Below, one piece after another: positions 25,517-34,065 of a DNA stretch of 34,065 bases. The position numbers and the translations under genes were made by a program. Numbering within the stretch: position 1 is the first letter of the stretch; every line of letters begins with the position of its first letter. Origin of the DNA: Pseudomonas fluorescens (GTDB lineage Bacteria > Pseudomonadota > Gammaproteobacteria > Pseudomonadales > Pseudomonadaceae). The stretch is from NCBI RefSeq assembly GCF_000968015.1, contig NZ_LACH01000025.1, positions 47,704 through 81,768 of the forward strand, written 5' to 3'. The notes beneath the pieces were generated by a model. It saw nothing but the letters and a program-made list of their open reading frames with translations. It did no database searches and was not told where the DNA came from.

Positions 25517-26314
25517 TTAGATCAACGTGTCGATCTCATCCAGCGTCACTCGGGGAATGAGCTCGCCCGGAATCCTTGAGGAATGGGACAAGTTGTAGAC
25601 CTGAAAACCCTCATCCACGACGTACTTCGACAAGATCTCGAACGATGGCAGAATTCTCGTATTAAAATGCTGATCGAGCAGGCATGGCGACGCTAACGTA
25701 TCGCCCCCTTCGTAAAAACGGCTGACCGACTGATTCAAGTCGACACCGACCAGAAACACCTTGGTAAACCCCACGTGATAGGCAATCTGTAACGCCAGAT
25801 AGGCCACCGTACGGGCATCAAAATAACCGCGTTTAAGGTTCTTGCTGAAACCAAGGGTTCTATTACGGCCAGTTCCGAGTTTGCGACTTCTGATGAGTTC
25901 TTTATCGGCCCTGAAAACCAGGTCCGTCCAGGAGAGCTTGGGTGCTCGGCCGAGTAAATACAGTTCGCCCTCAGGCGCGACCGTCGTATGCCAGATGTGC
26001 TCTTGCCACAGTGCAACCCGCTGACTGATGCGCATGGCCTCTGAAAACAGTTCGGGTTGCTGTCGGGAAAAGCCTTGATCCGTACAGGCATAAAAGAACG
26101 GCTTGATACCTGTCCCGGAAAACATGGAAATGGCGCCGTTCATCGTGATCATCGGAACGTCCGCAAACTTTTCCAGCGGAAAATCTTTAGCGGACGCCCC
26201 CGAGGCAATGATAAACACGGCACCTTTTCGAATGTTGCGGCACTCATCGAGGTCATGCACATCAAGCATGCCTGTGTTGAGTGACGGTTTTTTTTGCGCA
26301 ACATCCATCTTCAA
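25517..26314 (-). CDS. DUF115-like / sialyltransferase-fold-like protein
   Basis: This 265-residue protein has a Rossmann-like N terminus (GAVFIIASGASAKDF at 31-45, then MITMNGAISMF) and a second signature KVFLVGVDLNQSVSRFYEGG at about 185-204. This layout recalls the DUF115/MptE-like family and the GT42 sialyltransferase fold, which open with a GxGPS-type loop and have a later L-x-G-x-D motif. Relatives act in surface glycan synthesis. No LPS cluster is present here and the nearest neighbours are a lipoprotein and a transpeptidase, so the role is uncertain. It has no signal peptide. Confidence 0.65.
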   Translation of the reverse strand: MKMDVAQKKPSLNTGMLDVHDLDECRNIRKGAVFIIASGASAKDFPLEKFADVPMITMNGAISMFSGTGIKPFFYACTDQGFSRQQPELFSEAMRISQRVALWQEHIWHTTVAPEGELYLLGRAPKLSWTDLVFRADKELIRSRKLGTGRNRTLGFSKNLKRGYFDARTVAYLALQIAYHVGFTKVFLVGVDLNQSVSRFYEGGDTLASPCLLDQHFNTRILPSFEILSKYVVDEGFQVYNLSHSSRIPGELIPRVTLDEIDTLI

Positions 26315-26553
26315 TTTCCTATCCCTTTACATCGATGATCGGTGACTATTTTACATTGTGATAGTTTTCAACGGGTGAGCCAACCTTTTGGCTTCACCAA
26401 CCCCGGAGTCTGCGACGGAGCGCAAAGGTTAACGCAGAGCGCTTGCATCGTTGGTGCATTGATGACCTGCCCGTTACATACGGATAGCAAGTTCCGCCTC
26501 CTTCACGGCCATTGCCGGTTTTGCCCCGTCGCGACAGCGCAAGTTCCTGCTCG

Positions 26554-28260
26554 TCACACATCCAGAACGGGCAGTTCCGAAGGCAGATTCAGTCCCCGTA
26601 GTACTGCGGAATCGTACCCGTAGACATCGGGTTTAAACATCACTCGACCATCGTTACTCAGGTCCACCGTCCAGTAAGCCAACAGCACCGGTACCTTGAC
26701 GGGCAGCCTGATGTTTTCGGTCTTGCCGTTAGCCAACTGGGCCTGTATCCCGGCACTGTTCCAACGAACCGGGTCGTTGAACAGTAGTTCTACCAACTGC
26801 AGTGGGTTCTCCACTCGTATGCAGCCTGAACTGGTGGCTCGGCGTGATTGCGCAAACAACTCGCGATGCGGCGTGTCGTGGAGATAAATCGAATATTCAT
26901 TGGGAAACCGAATGACCACCTGCCCCAGCGAGTTATCCGGCCCGGCATCCTGTCGCAGCGTGATACCGCGCGCGTTATCCCAGTCGATGGTCGACGGATC
27001 GAGCACATTCCCTTCTCGATCAAGGGCTCTTATACGGTTGGCGGCAAGGTAGCCAGGATTTCGTTGAATCTTGGGCAGCATGTCTTTGACGAGGATGGTC
27101 GGTGGCACAGTCCAGGTGGGATTGAACGTTACATAAGTAATCTCGGATTGAAACACCGGCGTACTGCGGAACGGCTTACCGACCTGAACCCGGGACCGCC
27201 ATATCGCTTTACCGTCGCGATAAAGCGCCACTTTGTATCCCGCAATATCAACGACGACAAAAGTGCCCTGGAGTTTGTACAGCAACCAACGCGCACGCTC
27301 CATGTTCACCCGAACCTGGTCTATCCGTGCCTCTACGGGCACATTCAACGCCGCCAGTGTCGCGCCCCCCGCCACGCCATCCGCCCCCAGGTATTGCTCG
27401 GTTTGATACTTTTTCACCGCCGCGGTGACGCTGTCGTCGTAATCAGTGCGTTGCTTCTTTGAGGGGGCCAGATAACCACCCACCACCAAACGTGCTCGCA
27501 ACTGCGCGACCGCTGCGTCATCCATGCCTGGCTTGAGCGATTGGCCTTCGGCAATCTTCGGCCAGCCGCCCGCATCCCGAACCTTGCGCAATTGCGCCAG
27601 GCCCACACGCAGGCTGCGGTAAACCGCCTCTTGTGGTGGCGCCTGTGCGAAGGCGCGCGCCACGTCATGAGCATCGAGCGCGGCGAACAAGTTATTCATG
27701 TCTCCACGAGGATCGGCGCCGACAGGGTCGAAATTCCAATGGATGTCCAGACGCGAAGGGTCAACCTTGCCGCGCCGCAATTGCAGCAGCGCCGTGATAA
27801 AGGTCCGGGTGGCCGCGATATCGAACGCCGCCCGTTGCGCCACCGTCGGCTCTGCTGCCTGCATCGACGCTCTGGCCTTCGCCAACTCATCAATATGAAA
27901 GTCCGCAGGGTCCAGTCCGTCGGCCTGGGTCTCGCTCAGGCTTTTCAATAACTGAATGACATCGCTGTCGTTCGCCCAGGCCGAGCGATAACCCCGGTGC
28001 ATGTAAAAATCCATGACCACGCGGCCCGGATCCACCCGTTGATGGCCACGGGCAGTGAGCAAGGGTGGAAACGATGAACTCAATGGCTCAAGTGCCGCCT
28101 GAATCGTTTGAGCGACGTAATCGTCAGGTGCTGCGCCAGTTCTGCTGATGACGGCAGATACCGCCTCAATCGGCGAAGTTTCTGCAATCGCTACGCCGCT
28201 GATCAGAAAGCCCATAAAAAAGATGCGGCTTATGACGAATAACCTTGTTAACTGCCCCAT
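26554..28260 (-). CDS. L,D-transpeptidase, YcbB/LdtD type
   Basis: This 568-residue periplasmic enzyme makes 3-3 crosslinks in peptidoglycan or attaches substrates to it. It has a signal peptide ending AIA (about residue 26). A scaffold domain (VVMDFYMHRGYRSAW) precedes a peptidoglycan-binding-like helix region (VAQLRARLVVGGYL, near 245-300). The YkuD catalytic domain has His461 in HDTPHREL and Cys480 in TSSGCIRVENP. All catalytic residues are intact. It is divergent from a second YkuD gene only 81 bases away. Confidence 0.93.
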   Translation of the reverse strand: MGQLTRLFVISRIFFMGFLISGVAIAETSPIEAVSAVISRTGAAPDDYVAQTIQAALEPLSSSFPPLLTARGHQRVDPGRVVMDFYMHRGYRSAWANDSDVIQLLKSLSETQADGLDPADFHIDELAKARASMQAAEPTVAQRAAFDIAATRTFITALLQLRRGKVDPSRLDIHWNFDPVGADPRGDMNNLFAALDAHDVARAFAQAPPQEAVYRSLRVGLAQLRKVRDAGGWPKIAEGQSLKPGMDDAAVAQLRARLVVGGYLAPSKKQRTDYDDSVTAAVKKYQTEQYLGADGVAGGATLAALNVPVEARIDQVRVNMERARWLLYKLQGTFVVVDIAGYKVALYRDGKAIWRSRVQVGKPFRSTPVFQSEITYVTFNPTWTVPPTILVKDMLPKIQRNPGYLAANRIRALDREGNVLDPSTIDWDNARGITLRQDAGPDNSLGQVVIRFPNEYSIYLHDTPHRELFAQSRRATSSGCIRVENPLQLVELLFNDPVRWNSAGIQAQLANGKTENIRLPVKVPVLLAYWTVDLSNDGRVMFKPDVYGYDSAVLRGLNLPSELPVLDV

Positions 28261-28341
28261 GGATAATCCTTAATCGCCCCGTATTCAACGGCTAGCATCC
28301 TGCACACTGCTAGACTCGAAACATTAATGTGAGACTTACAT

Positions 28342-29046
28342 ATGGCACTAGACCGCTTTGATTTCCTATTCTCGGCCTTGCTGCTGACGTCAGTTTCAGT
28401 ACCGGCAGCCTACGCCGATTCGCTTGAAGCCGCGCTGCTCAAAGCAGCACCCGGCGCCAACGCCAAAGTCATTGGGCTTGCAGTGCGCGCCACCCAATGC
28501 AGCTTGGCCCAAGGTAAAGCACCTGTCCAAAGACTTGCTGTCATCGACTACTCACTGCCTTCGACCGAACAACGGTTGTGGGTGTTCGATCTGAACAAAC
28601 GTAAATTGCTGTTCCACGAACTGGTTGCCCATGGTCGCAACAGCGGCGAGAACATGGCAGTCAAGTTCTCCAACCAGAATGAAAGCTTTGCCACCAGCCT
28701 CGGTTTGTACCGCACCCAGTCGAGCTATGTCGGCCAGAACGGTTACTCCTTGCGCATGGAAGGTCTGGAGCCGGGTTTCAACGACAACGCATATGAGCGG
28801 GCGATCGTTATTCACGGCGCGCCTTATGTCAGCCCGGTTCTTGCACGAGCGAATGGCCGGATCGGTAGAAGCCTGGGTTGTCCGGCTGTGCGGCCGGCGA
28901 TTGCGCACAAGTTGATTGATTCGATGAAAGATGGGCAGTTGTTGTTTTCTTACTATCCGGATCAACGCTGGTTGAAGTCGTCTTCGTATATCAATTGCGG
29001 TGGCGGCACTGTCGCCGCAGCGTCAACACCCAATTCTCGCCAATAG
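28342..29046 (+). CDS. Murein L,D-transpeptidase catalytic domain protein, YafK-like
   Basis: This 234-residue exported protein has a signal peptide (cut near AYA at 25) and a single YkuD-type domain. Catalytic His158 is in AIVIHGAPY and Cys180 in RSLGCPAVRP. The compact form without a peptidoglycan-binding domain matches the 'murein L,D-transpeptidase catalytic domain family', which also contains amidase-like members that cut lipoprotein-peptidoglycan links. Which activity it has is not decidable. It is divergent from the larger LdtD-type gene. No strong ribosome site is seen. Confidence 0.9.
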   Translation: MALDRFDFLFSALLLTSVSVPAAYADSLEAALLKAAPGANAKVIGLAVRATQCSLAQGKAPVQRLAVIDYSLPSTEQRLWVFDLNKRKLLFHELVAHGRNSGENMAVKFSNQNESFATSLGLYRTQSSYVGQNGYSLRMEGLEPGFNDNAYERAIVIHGAPYVSPVLARANGRIGRSLGCPAVRPAIAHKLIDSMKDGQLLFSYYPDQRWLKSSSYINCGGGTVAAASTPNSRQ

Positions 29047-29059
29047 ATACGGTTTGAAC

Positions 29060-29075
29060 CTGTCAAAACTGTAAT
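29060..29075 (+). promoter_or_regulatory. Candidate copper box for a CopR-type regulator
   Basis: CTGTCA-AAACT-GTAAT matches, with one change, the CTGACA-N5-GTAAT pattern that I recall for CopR-type copper-response regulators of pseudomonads. It lies 79 bases before the copA start and after the transpeptidase stop. No copRS genes are in the window. Confidence 0.6.
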
Positions 29076-29153
29076 CTGCGCCTCAGCCTGCTGAAAGGCA
29101 CCGCCCGTTAACCTCGTCGTCAAGCTCTCTCGCTGACGGACCGGGAACACGGC

Positions 29154-30851
29154 ATGCATTCCAACACATCAAGACGCACCTTCGTGAAGGGGCTTGCCGC
29201 GGGCGGGCTCCTTGGCGGCCTCGGGTTATGGCGCACGCCTGTCTGGGCGGTCACCAGTCCCGGCGAGCCTCAGGTGCTGGCGGGCACCGATTTCGACCTG
29301 CTCATCGGTGAAACCCCGGTCAACATCACCGGCAACCCGCGCACCGCGATGACCATCAACGGCGGTATTCCCGGCCCCCTGCTGCGCTGGCGCGAAGGTG
29401 ACACGGTGACGCTGCGGGTGAAGAACAAACTCAACGTCGACACCTCCATTCACTGGCACGGCATTTTACTGCCAGCCAACATGGACGGCGTGCCGGGGCT
29501 GAGCTTTCACGGCATCGAGCCGGATGGCATGTACGTCTAACAGTTCAAGGTCCGGCAGAACGGCACTTACTGGTACCACAGCCATTCGGGTTTTCAGGAG
29601 CAGTCCGGCGTTTATGGGCCGTTGGTGATTGACGCCAAGGAACCGGAGCCGTTCCAGTACGACCGCGATTACGTGGTGATGCTGACCGACTGGACCGATG
29701 AAGACCCGGTCAGCCTGATGAAGACGCTGAAAAAACAATCCGACTACTACAACTACAACAAGCCCACCGTGGGAGATTTCATCCACGACGTCAGCGAGAA
29801 AGGTTGGGGCTCCACGGTCGCCGATCGAAAGATGTGGGCCGAAATGAAGATGAACCCCACCGACCTGGCCGACGTCAGCGGCGCAACTTACACCTACTTG
29901 ATGAACGGCCAGGCGCCGAACTCGAACTGGACGGGTGTGTTCCGACCGGGCGAGAAGTTGCGCCTGCGCTTCATCAACGGCTCCGCCATGTCGTACTTCG
30001 ACGTGCGCATTCCCGGGCTGAAAATGACGGTGGTCGCGGCGGATGGGCTGCACGTCAAACCGGTGAGTGTCGATGAGTTTCGCATTGCGGTGGCGGAGAC
30101 CTACGATGTGATTGTCGAGCCGACCGAAGCGGCTTACACCCTCTTCGCCCAGTCGATGGATCGGACTGGGTTTGCACGCGGCACGCTTGCAGCGAAGGCC
30201 GGTTTATCCGCGCCGGTACCGCCGCTGGACCCTCGACCGCTGGTGACCATGGATGACATGGGCATGGGCGGAATGGATCACGGCAGCATGGCGGGAATGG
30301 ATCACAGCGCCATGGCGATGCCCGGCATGCAGTCCCATCCCGAGACGGAAAAAGACAACCCGCTGGTGGACATGCAAGCCATGACCACCGCCCCCAAACT
30401 CGACGATCCCGGCCTCGGCCTGCGCAACAACGGCCGCCGCGTCCTGACCTATTCCGACCTGCGAAGCACCTTCGAAGACCCGGACGGCCGCGAGCCCAGT
30501 CGCACCATTGAACTGCACCTCACCGGCCACATGGAGAAATTCGCCTGGTCGTTCAACGGCGTGAAGTTCTCCGACGCCGAACCTGTGCGCCTCAAATACG
30601 GCGAGCGGGTTCGAGTGGTGCTGGTCAACGACACGATGATGACCCACCCGATCCATCTGCACGGCATGTGGAGCGACCTCGAAGACGAAAACGGCGAGTT
30701 CATGGTGCGCAAACACACCATCGACATGCCACCCGGTTCCCGACGCAGCTATCGGGTGACCGCCGATGCGCTCGGCCGTTGGGCCTATCACTGCCATCTC
30801 CTGTACCACATGGAAATGGGCATGTTCCGTGAAGTTCGGGTGGAAGAATGA
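29154..30851 (+). pseudogene. copA: Multicopper oxidase CopA, interrupted by an in-frame TAA
   Basis: The intact gene would encode a 565-residue periplasmic copper-resistance multicopper oxidase. It has a Tat signal (SRRTFVKG at 6-13) and copper motifs HWHG (100-103), HSHSG (142-146), HPIHLHG (498-504) and the HCHLLYHMEMGM motif near 546. A Met/His-rich loop with MDHGSMAGMDHSAM lies in the middle. Codon 129 is TAA (29538-29540), between PDGMYV and QFKVRQNGTYWYHSHSG, where homologs usually carry Tyr. The downstream frame is unchanged and intact to the normal stop, so one base change (for example TAC to TAA) would explain it. As read, only 128 residues are made. A sequencing error is possible. 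Confidence 0.9.
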
Positions 30852-31774
30852 GGCGCCTACCGATGACCAGACTCACTCCCCTCGCTTTGGCACTCGTGAC
30901 CGCGAGCCTGACACTCTCTTCGGCAATGGCCGCCACCGACGACATGCAGAACATGGACCATAGCCAGATGCAGGGCATGGATCACAGCCAAATGCAGGGC
31001 ATGGACCCTAGCCAAATGCAAAGCATGGACGACGGCCAGATGCAGCCCGCCGCGCCGACCGAAAGCCGCACGCCGATCCCGGCGCTGACCGATGCCGACC
31101 GCGCGGCCGCGTATGGCAGTCCGTCCGGCCACAAGGTGCATGACACCGCGCTCAACCATTACTTGCTCGCCGAAAAACTCGAATGGCAGGACGCGGACAA
31201 CGGCAGCACCCTGGCCTGGGATCTCTCCGGCTGGATCGGCGGCGACATCGATCGCCTGTGGCTGCGCTCCGAAGGCGAACGCACCAACGGCAAAACCGAA
31301 GACGCCGAAATCCAGGCCCTGTGGGGCCACGCGATCTCCCCGTGGTGGGACGTGGTGACCGGCGTTCGCCAGGACTTCAAACCTGGCGACCCGCAAACCT
31401 GGGCCGCGCTCGGCGTGCAAGGGATGGCGCTGTACAACTTCGAAACCGAAGCCACTGCTTTCATCGGCGAAGGCGGCCAAACCGCCGCGCGGCTGGAAGG
31501 CGACTACGACATCCTGCTAACCAACCGACTGATTCTGCAGCCGACCGCCGAGCTCAACGTCTACGGCAAAAACGATCCGCAACGGGGCATCGGTTCCGGG
31601 TTATCCAACACCGAAGCCGGCCTTAGATTGCGCTATGAAATCCGCCGGGAATTCGCGCCCTATATCGGCGTGACCTGGAACCGCACCTACGGCAAAACCG
31701 CCGACTACGCCAACGATGAAGGTGAGGATCGCAGCGAAGCACGCCTCGTTCTTGGCGTTCGGATGTGGTTCTAA
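30848..31774 (+). CDS. copB: Copper resistance outer-membrane protein CopB
   Basis: This 308-residue outer-membrane beta-barrel protein has a signal peptide ending near SAMAA (29). Four Met/His/Gln-rich octad repeats of the form MDHSQMQG (36-67) probably bind copper. The C-terminal barrel strands alternate ([20 protein letters not shown], then [15 protein letters not shown]) and the protein ends in the typical Phe (VRMWF). The ATG overlaps the copA TGA (ATGA), so translation may depend on copA translation, which is broken at codon 129. A second in-frame ATG lies at 30863. Confidence 0.93.
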   Translation: MRRLPMTRLTPLALALVTASLTLSSAMAATDDMQNMDHSQMQGMDHSQMQGMDPSQMQSMDDGQMQPAAPTESRTPIPALTDADRAAAYGSPSGHKVHDTALNHYLLAEKLEWQDADNGSTLAWDLSGWIGGDIDRLWLRSEGERTNGKTEDAEIQALWGHAISPWWDVVTGVRQDFKPGDPQTWAALGVQGMALYNFETEATAFIGEGGQTAARLEGDYDILLTNRLILQPTAELNVYGKNDPQRGIGSGLSNTEAGLRLRYEIRREFAPYIGVTWNRTYGKTADYANDEGEDRSEARLVLGVRMWF

Positions 31775-31802
31775 ACGCATTAACTCAACAACCAAAAAAA
31801 CA

Positions 31803-31817
31803 GCCGCTTAAAGCGGC
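31803..31817. other. Intercistronic hairpin between copB and copC
   Basis: GCCGCTT and AAGCGGC pair perfectly around one A. The stem directly precedes the copC AAGAGG ribosome site and is preceded by a run of A. It may set mRNA stability or copC translation rather than end transcription in the forward direction. Confidence 0.6.
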
Positions 31818-31829
31818 AAGAGGCCTTGC

Positions 31830-32201
31830 ATGCGCATGATTAAAATTACCGCTGTTACCATTGGGCTGCTCATGAGCGCGCTCGCTCAAGCCCACCCGAA
31901 ACTGCTCTCCTCCACCCCGGCGGAAGGTGCGGATGGCGCGGCACCCGGCAACATCGAACTGCACTTTTCCGAAAACCTCATGACCCAGTTTTCCGGCGCG
32001 AAACTGGTCATGACCGAAATGCCTGGCATGGCGCACTCCCCCATGCCCATGAAAGCCAAAGTCTCTGGTGGTAGCGATCCGAAAACCATGGTCATCACAC
32101 CGCTTTCGCCACTGCCTACCGGCAGCTACAAAGTCGAATGGCGCGCCGTGTCTTCGGACACTCACCCGATCACCGGCAACGTCACGTTCAAAGTGAAGTG
32201 A
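31830..32201 (+). CDS. copC: Periplasmic copper-binding protein CopC
   Basis: This 123-residue protein has a signal peptide of 21 residues (SALAQA), so the mature protein starts with His, as in known CopC. The Cu(II) site is complete: His1, with Asp89 and His91 of the mature chain in SSDTHP. The Cu(I) Met loop is also present, with Met40, Met43, Met46, His48 and Met51 in MTEMPGMAHSPM. Numbering matches the known protein. It delivers copper to CopD, whose gene starts three bases later. Confidence 0.96.
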   Translation: MRMIKITAVTIGLLMSALAQAHPKLLSSTPAEGADGAAPGNIELHFSENLMTQFSGAKLVMTEMPGMAHSPMPMKAKVSGGSDPKTMVITPLSPLPTGSYKVEWRAVSSDTHPITGNVTFKVK

Positions 32202-32204
32202 TTG

Positions 32205-33140
32205 ATGAGCGACTCGGTCAGCATTGCACTGCGCTTTGGGTTGTATGTGGATTTGATGCTGCTGTTTGGGGTGGCGCTATTTGGGCTGTACAGCCTGAAA
32301 GAACAGGAACGGGTGTCAGGAGTAGCGCTGCCGTTTCGGTCGATGTTGACGGGGTCGGCGTTGCTGGGTGTGCTGCTTTCTGTCGCCAGCATGGTGATGA
32401 TGGCGAGCGCCATGAGCGGTGAGACGGACTTTGCCGAGCTGCGTCCGCCTATCGAGATGATGGTGCTTGAGACCGATGTCGGGTTGGCCTGGGTCGTGCG
32501 CATCGTCGCGCTGGTTATCGCCGGTCTGGCGGTGATGCTCAATCACCGTGCACCCGGATTCAGCCTGCTGATCGCATCTTTCGCCGGCGCTACCGCCTTG
32601 GCCAGCCTGGCCTGGAGCGGTCATGGGGCGATGGATGAAGGTGACCGTCGTTCCTGGCATTTCATCACTGACATCTTGCATCTGCTGGCTTCGGGGGCCT
32701 GGTTCGGTGCGCTGGTCGCGCTTGCCTTGATGGTAAAGATCAACGATCTGCAAACCGAGGAACGCATCAGATTGCTGGCTCGGGCAGTCAGCCGATTTGA
32801 ATGGGTGGGTGCGGTGATCGTGGCCGTCATCACGGTCACGGGCGTCGTGAATTACCTGTTTATCGTCGGCCCAACGCTCGACGATGTATTGCTCAGCACC
32901 TACGGGATTTTACTGTCCATCAAAATCGCGCTGTTTGCCGGGATGCTGGTGCTCGCCGCGTTGAACCGATTTCACCTGGGGCCGTTTTTGCAGCGATCGT
33001 TGCGTGAGGGTCAGTATCGGGTGGCCGCGAATACGTTGCGGCGCAGCGTGGTGGTTGAATTGGCGGCGGCGGTGTTGATTGTGGGGGTGGTGGCTTGGTT
33101 GGGGACGTTGAGTCCGGAAATGGAGGTGGCGGGGCAATAG
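32205..33140 (+). CDS. copD: Copper resistance inner-membrane protein CopD
   Basis: This 311-residue protein has about eight membrane helices, is His/Met containing, and has WHFITDILHLLASGAWFGALVALALM in the middle, typical of CopD. It is thought to take copper from CopC into the cytoplasm or to a periplasmic target. A TTG codon at 32202 precedes the ATG at 32205, directly after the copC stop; I take the ATG. With copA, copB and copC it completes the copABCD set. Confidence 0.94.
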   Translation: MSDSVSIALRFGLYVDLMLLFGVALFGLYSLKEQERVSGVALPFRSMLTGSALLGVLLSVASMVMMASAMSGETDFAELRPPIEMMVLETDVGLAWVVRIVALVIAGLAVMLNHRAPGFSLLIASFAGATALASLAWSGHGAMDEGDRRSWHFITDILHLLASGAWFGALVALALMVKINDLQTEERIRLLARAVSRFEWVGAVIVAVITVTGVVNYLFIVGPTLDDVLLSTYGILLSIKIALFAGMLVLAALNRFHLGPFLQRSLREGQYRVAANTLRRSVVVELAAAVLIVGVVAWLGTLSPEMEVAGQ

Positions 33141-33243
33141 CTCTCGCGAATCGAGACCGAGTTGAAAACCCAGGATGATGTTGAGTGGTGCAGCAGAAAG
33201 TAAGTACTCTCAGCCCCCACTCCATCATGGAAGCCGGATAACA

Positions 33244-34029
33244 ATGAACAACCTGAAAAGCACAATGATGCTCGGTGGCCTGCTCGCTCTATCGTTTGCC
33301 GCTCAGGCAGAGCCATCGCACTTGGACAGCGTCATCCAACAGGGCCAACTGCGCGTGTGCACAACGGGCGACTACAAACCCTACACCGTCAAAGCCGAGG
33401 ACGGCGAATACTCGGGCATCGACATCGCCATGGCCCGCTCGCTGGCCGACAGCCTGGGCGTCAAGGTCGAGTGGGTGCAGACCACCTGGAAAACCCTGAT
33501 GCCCGACATGCTCGCGGGCAAATGCGACATCGGCGTCGGCGGCATCTCCGTCACGCTGGAACGCCAGAAAAAAGCCTTCTTCAGCACCACGCTGGACGTC
33601 GACGGCAAAATCCCGCTGGTGCGCTGCGAAGATCAGGCGCGGTACCAGACCGTCGAGCAAATCAACCAGCCTTCGGTTCGTTTAGTGGAACCGGCCGGCG
33701 GCACCAACGAAGCCTTTGTTCACGCCTTCCTGCCCAAGGCGCAATTGCGCCTTCACGACAACGTGACCATCTTCCAGGAGCTGCTGGACAAGAAGGCTGA
33801 CGTGATGATCACCGATGCTTCGGAAGCGCTCTATCAGCAGAAACTCAAACCCGGTCTGTGCGCAGTAAACCCGAAGCAATTCATGCAGTACGGCGAGAAG
33901 GCTTACTTGCTACCGCGTGATGACATGACCTGGAAGCTGTACGTCGATCAGTGGTTGCACCTGGCCAAGGTGACAGGCAACTACCAGAAAGTCCTCGGCC
34001 AATGGATAGCAACACCCGAGCCCAAATAG
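33244..34029 (+). CDS. Periplasmic cyclohexadienyl dehydratase-like / SBP-fold protein
   Basis: This 261-residue exported protein has a 22-residue signal peptide (FAAQA) and the periplasmic binding-protein fold. From memory it matches Pseudomonas PheC in several blocks: LRV-x-TTGDYKP near residue 37, GISVTLERQ, GGTNE at 152-156, NVTIF near 173, KADVMITDASEA, and EKAYLLPRDD at 218-227. No ABC permease genes lie beside it. A dehydratase (prephenate or arogenate) is therefore more likely than an amino-acid transport subunit, but the assay decides. The start is the ATG at 33244; an upstream in-frame ATG at 33175 lacks a signal. Confidence 0.8.
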   Translation: MNNLKSTMMLGGLLALSFAAQAEPSHLDSVIQQGQLRVCTTGDYKPYTVKAEDGEYSGIDIAMARSLADSLGVKVEWVQTTWKTLMPDMLAGKCDIGVGGISVTLERQKKAFFSTTLDVDGKIPLVRCEDQARYQTVEQINQPSVRLVEPAGGTNEAFVHAFLPKAQLRLHDNVTIFQELLDKKADVMITDASEALYQQKLKPGLCAVNPKQFMQYGEKAYLLPRDDMTWKLYVDQWLHLAKVTGNYQKVLGQWIATPEPK

Positions 34030-34065
34030 CCGCACCTACACAATCCCTGTAATTGGATGGACTCG

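Noticed and set aside
26374..26398. Terminator for the LdtD-type gene
   Set aside because: GGTGAGCCAA/TTGGCTTCACC forms a stem with a bulge, but no T-rich tail follows on that strand and it lies about 155 bases away from the gene end.

Overview
The window is about 34 kb of chromosome from a fluorescent-group Pseudomonas. This rests on the GC-rich coding, two families of Pseudomonas-type REP palindromes, tRNA-Glu/tRNA-Ala genes next to gltX, the gltX - emrAB-like - uvrB - aminotransferase order (which I recall from other pseudomonads), and plasmid/chromosomal-type copABCD genes. No phage, insertion sequence, CRISPR array or integrase is visible.

Left part (1-13.7 kb), mostly core genome. A leftward tetR - alpha/beta hydrolase - thioesterase set is followed by a leftward tRNA operon. 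That operon is a tandem duplication of a Glu(TTC)-Ala(GGC) pair and has a clear promoter and terminator. Next come gltX, a rightward EmrA/EmrB-type efflux pair, leftward uvrB, a divergent aromatic/aspartate aminotransferase with a strong terminator, two small convergent unknown genes, tRNA-Asn and a leftward uric acid/xanthine-type permease. A perfect 14-bp palindrome lies in the likely promoter of the permease gene.

Middle part (13.7-26.4 kb), accessory and housekeeping mix. It holds a hypothetical gene, arylamine N-acetyltransferase, exonuclease III, a CHASE4-like/PAS/GGDEF/EAL protein, a secreted Gly-rich small protein, a DUF1254/DUF1214 exported protein and a dCache-like/GGDEF diguanylate cyclase. 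After these come a haloacid-dehalogenase/class II aldolase pair with a divergent LysR regulator, a small lipoprotein and a DUF115-like protein.

Right part (26.5-34 kb), envelope and copper. Two divergent L,D-transpeptidase genes of different subfamilies are followed by copA-copB-copC-copD, with a copper-box-like site upstream. copA carries an internal in-frame TAA at codon 129, although the reading frame and every copper-ligand motif downstream are intact. The last gene encodes a periplasmic-binding-fold protein that resembles cyclohexadienyl dehydratase (PheC) more than a transporter subunit.

I did not find a clearly new multi-gene system. The most notable points are the copA nonsense codon, the operator-like palindrome at the permease gene, the duplicated tRNA cassette, the PheC-like protein, the paired transpeptidases and the two-form REP family.
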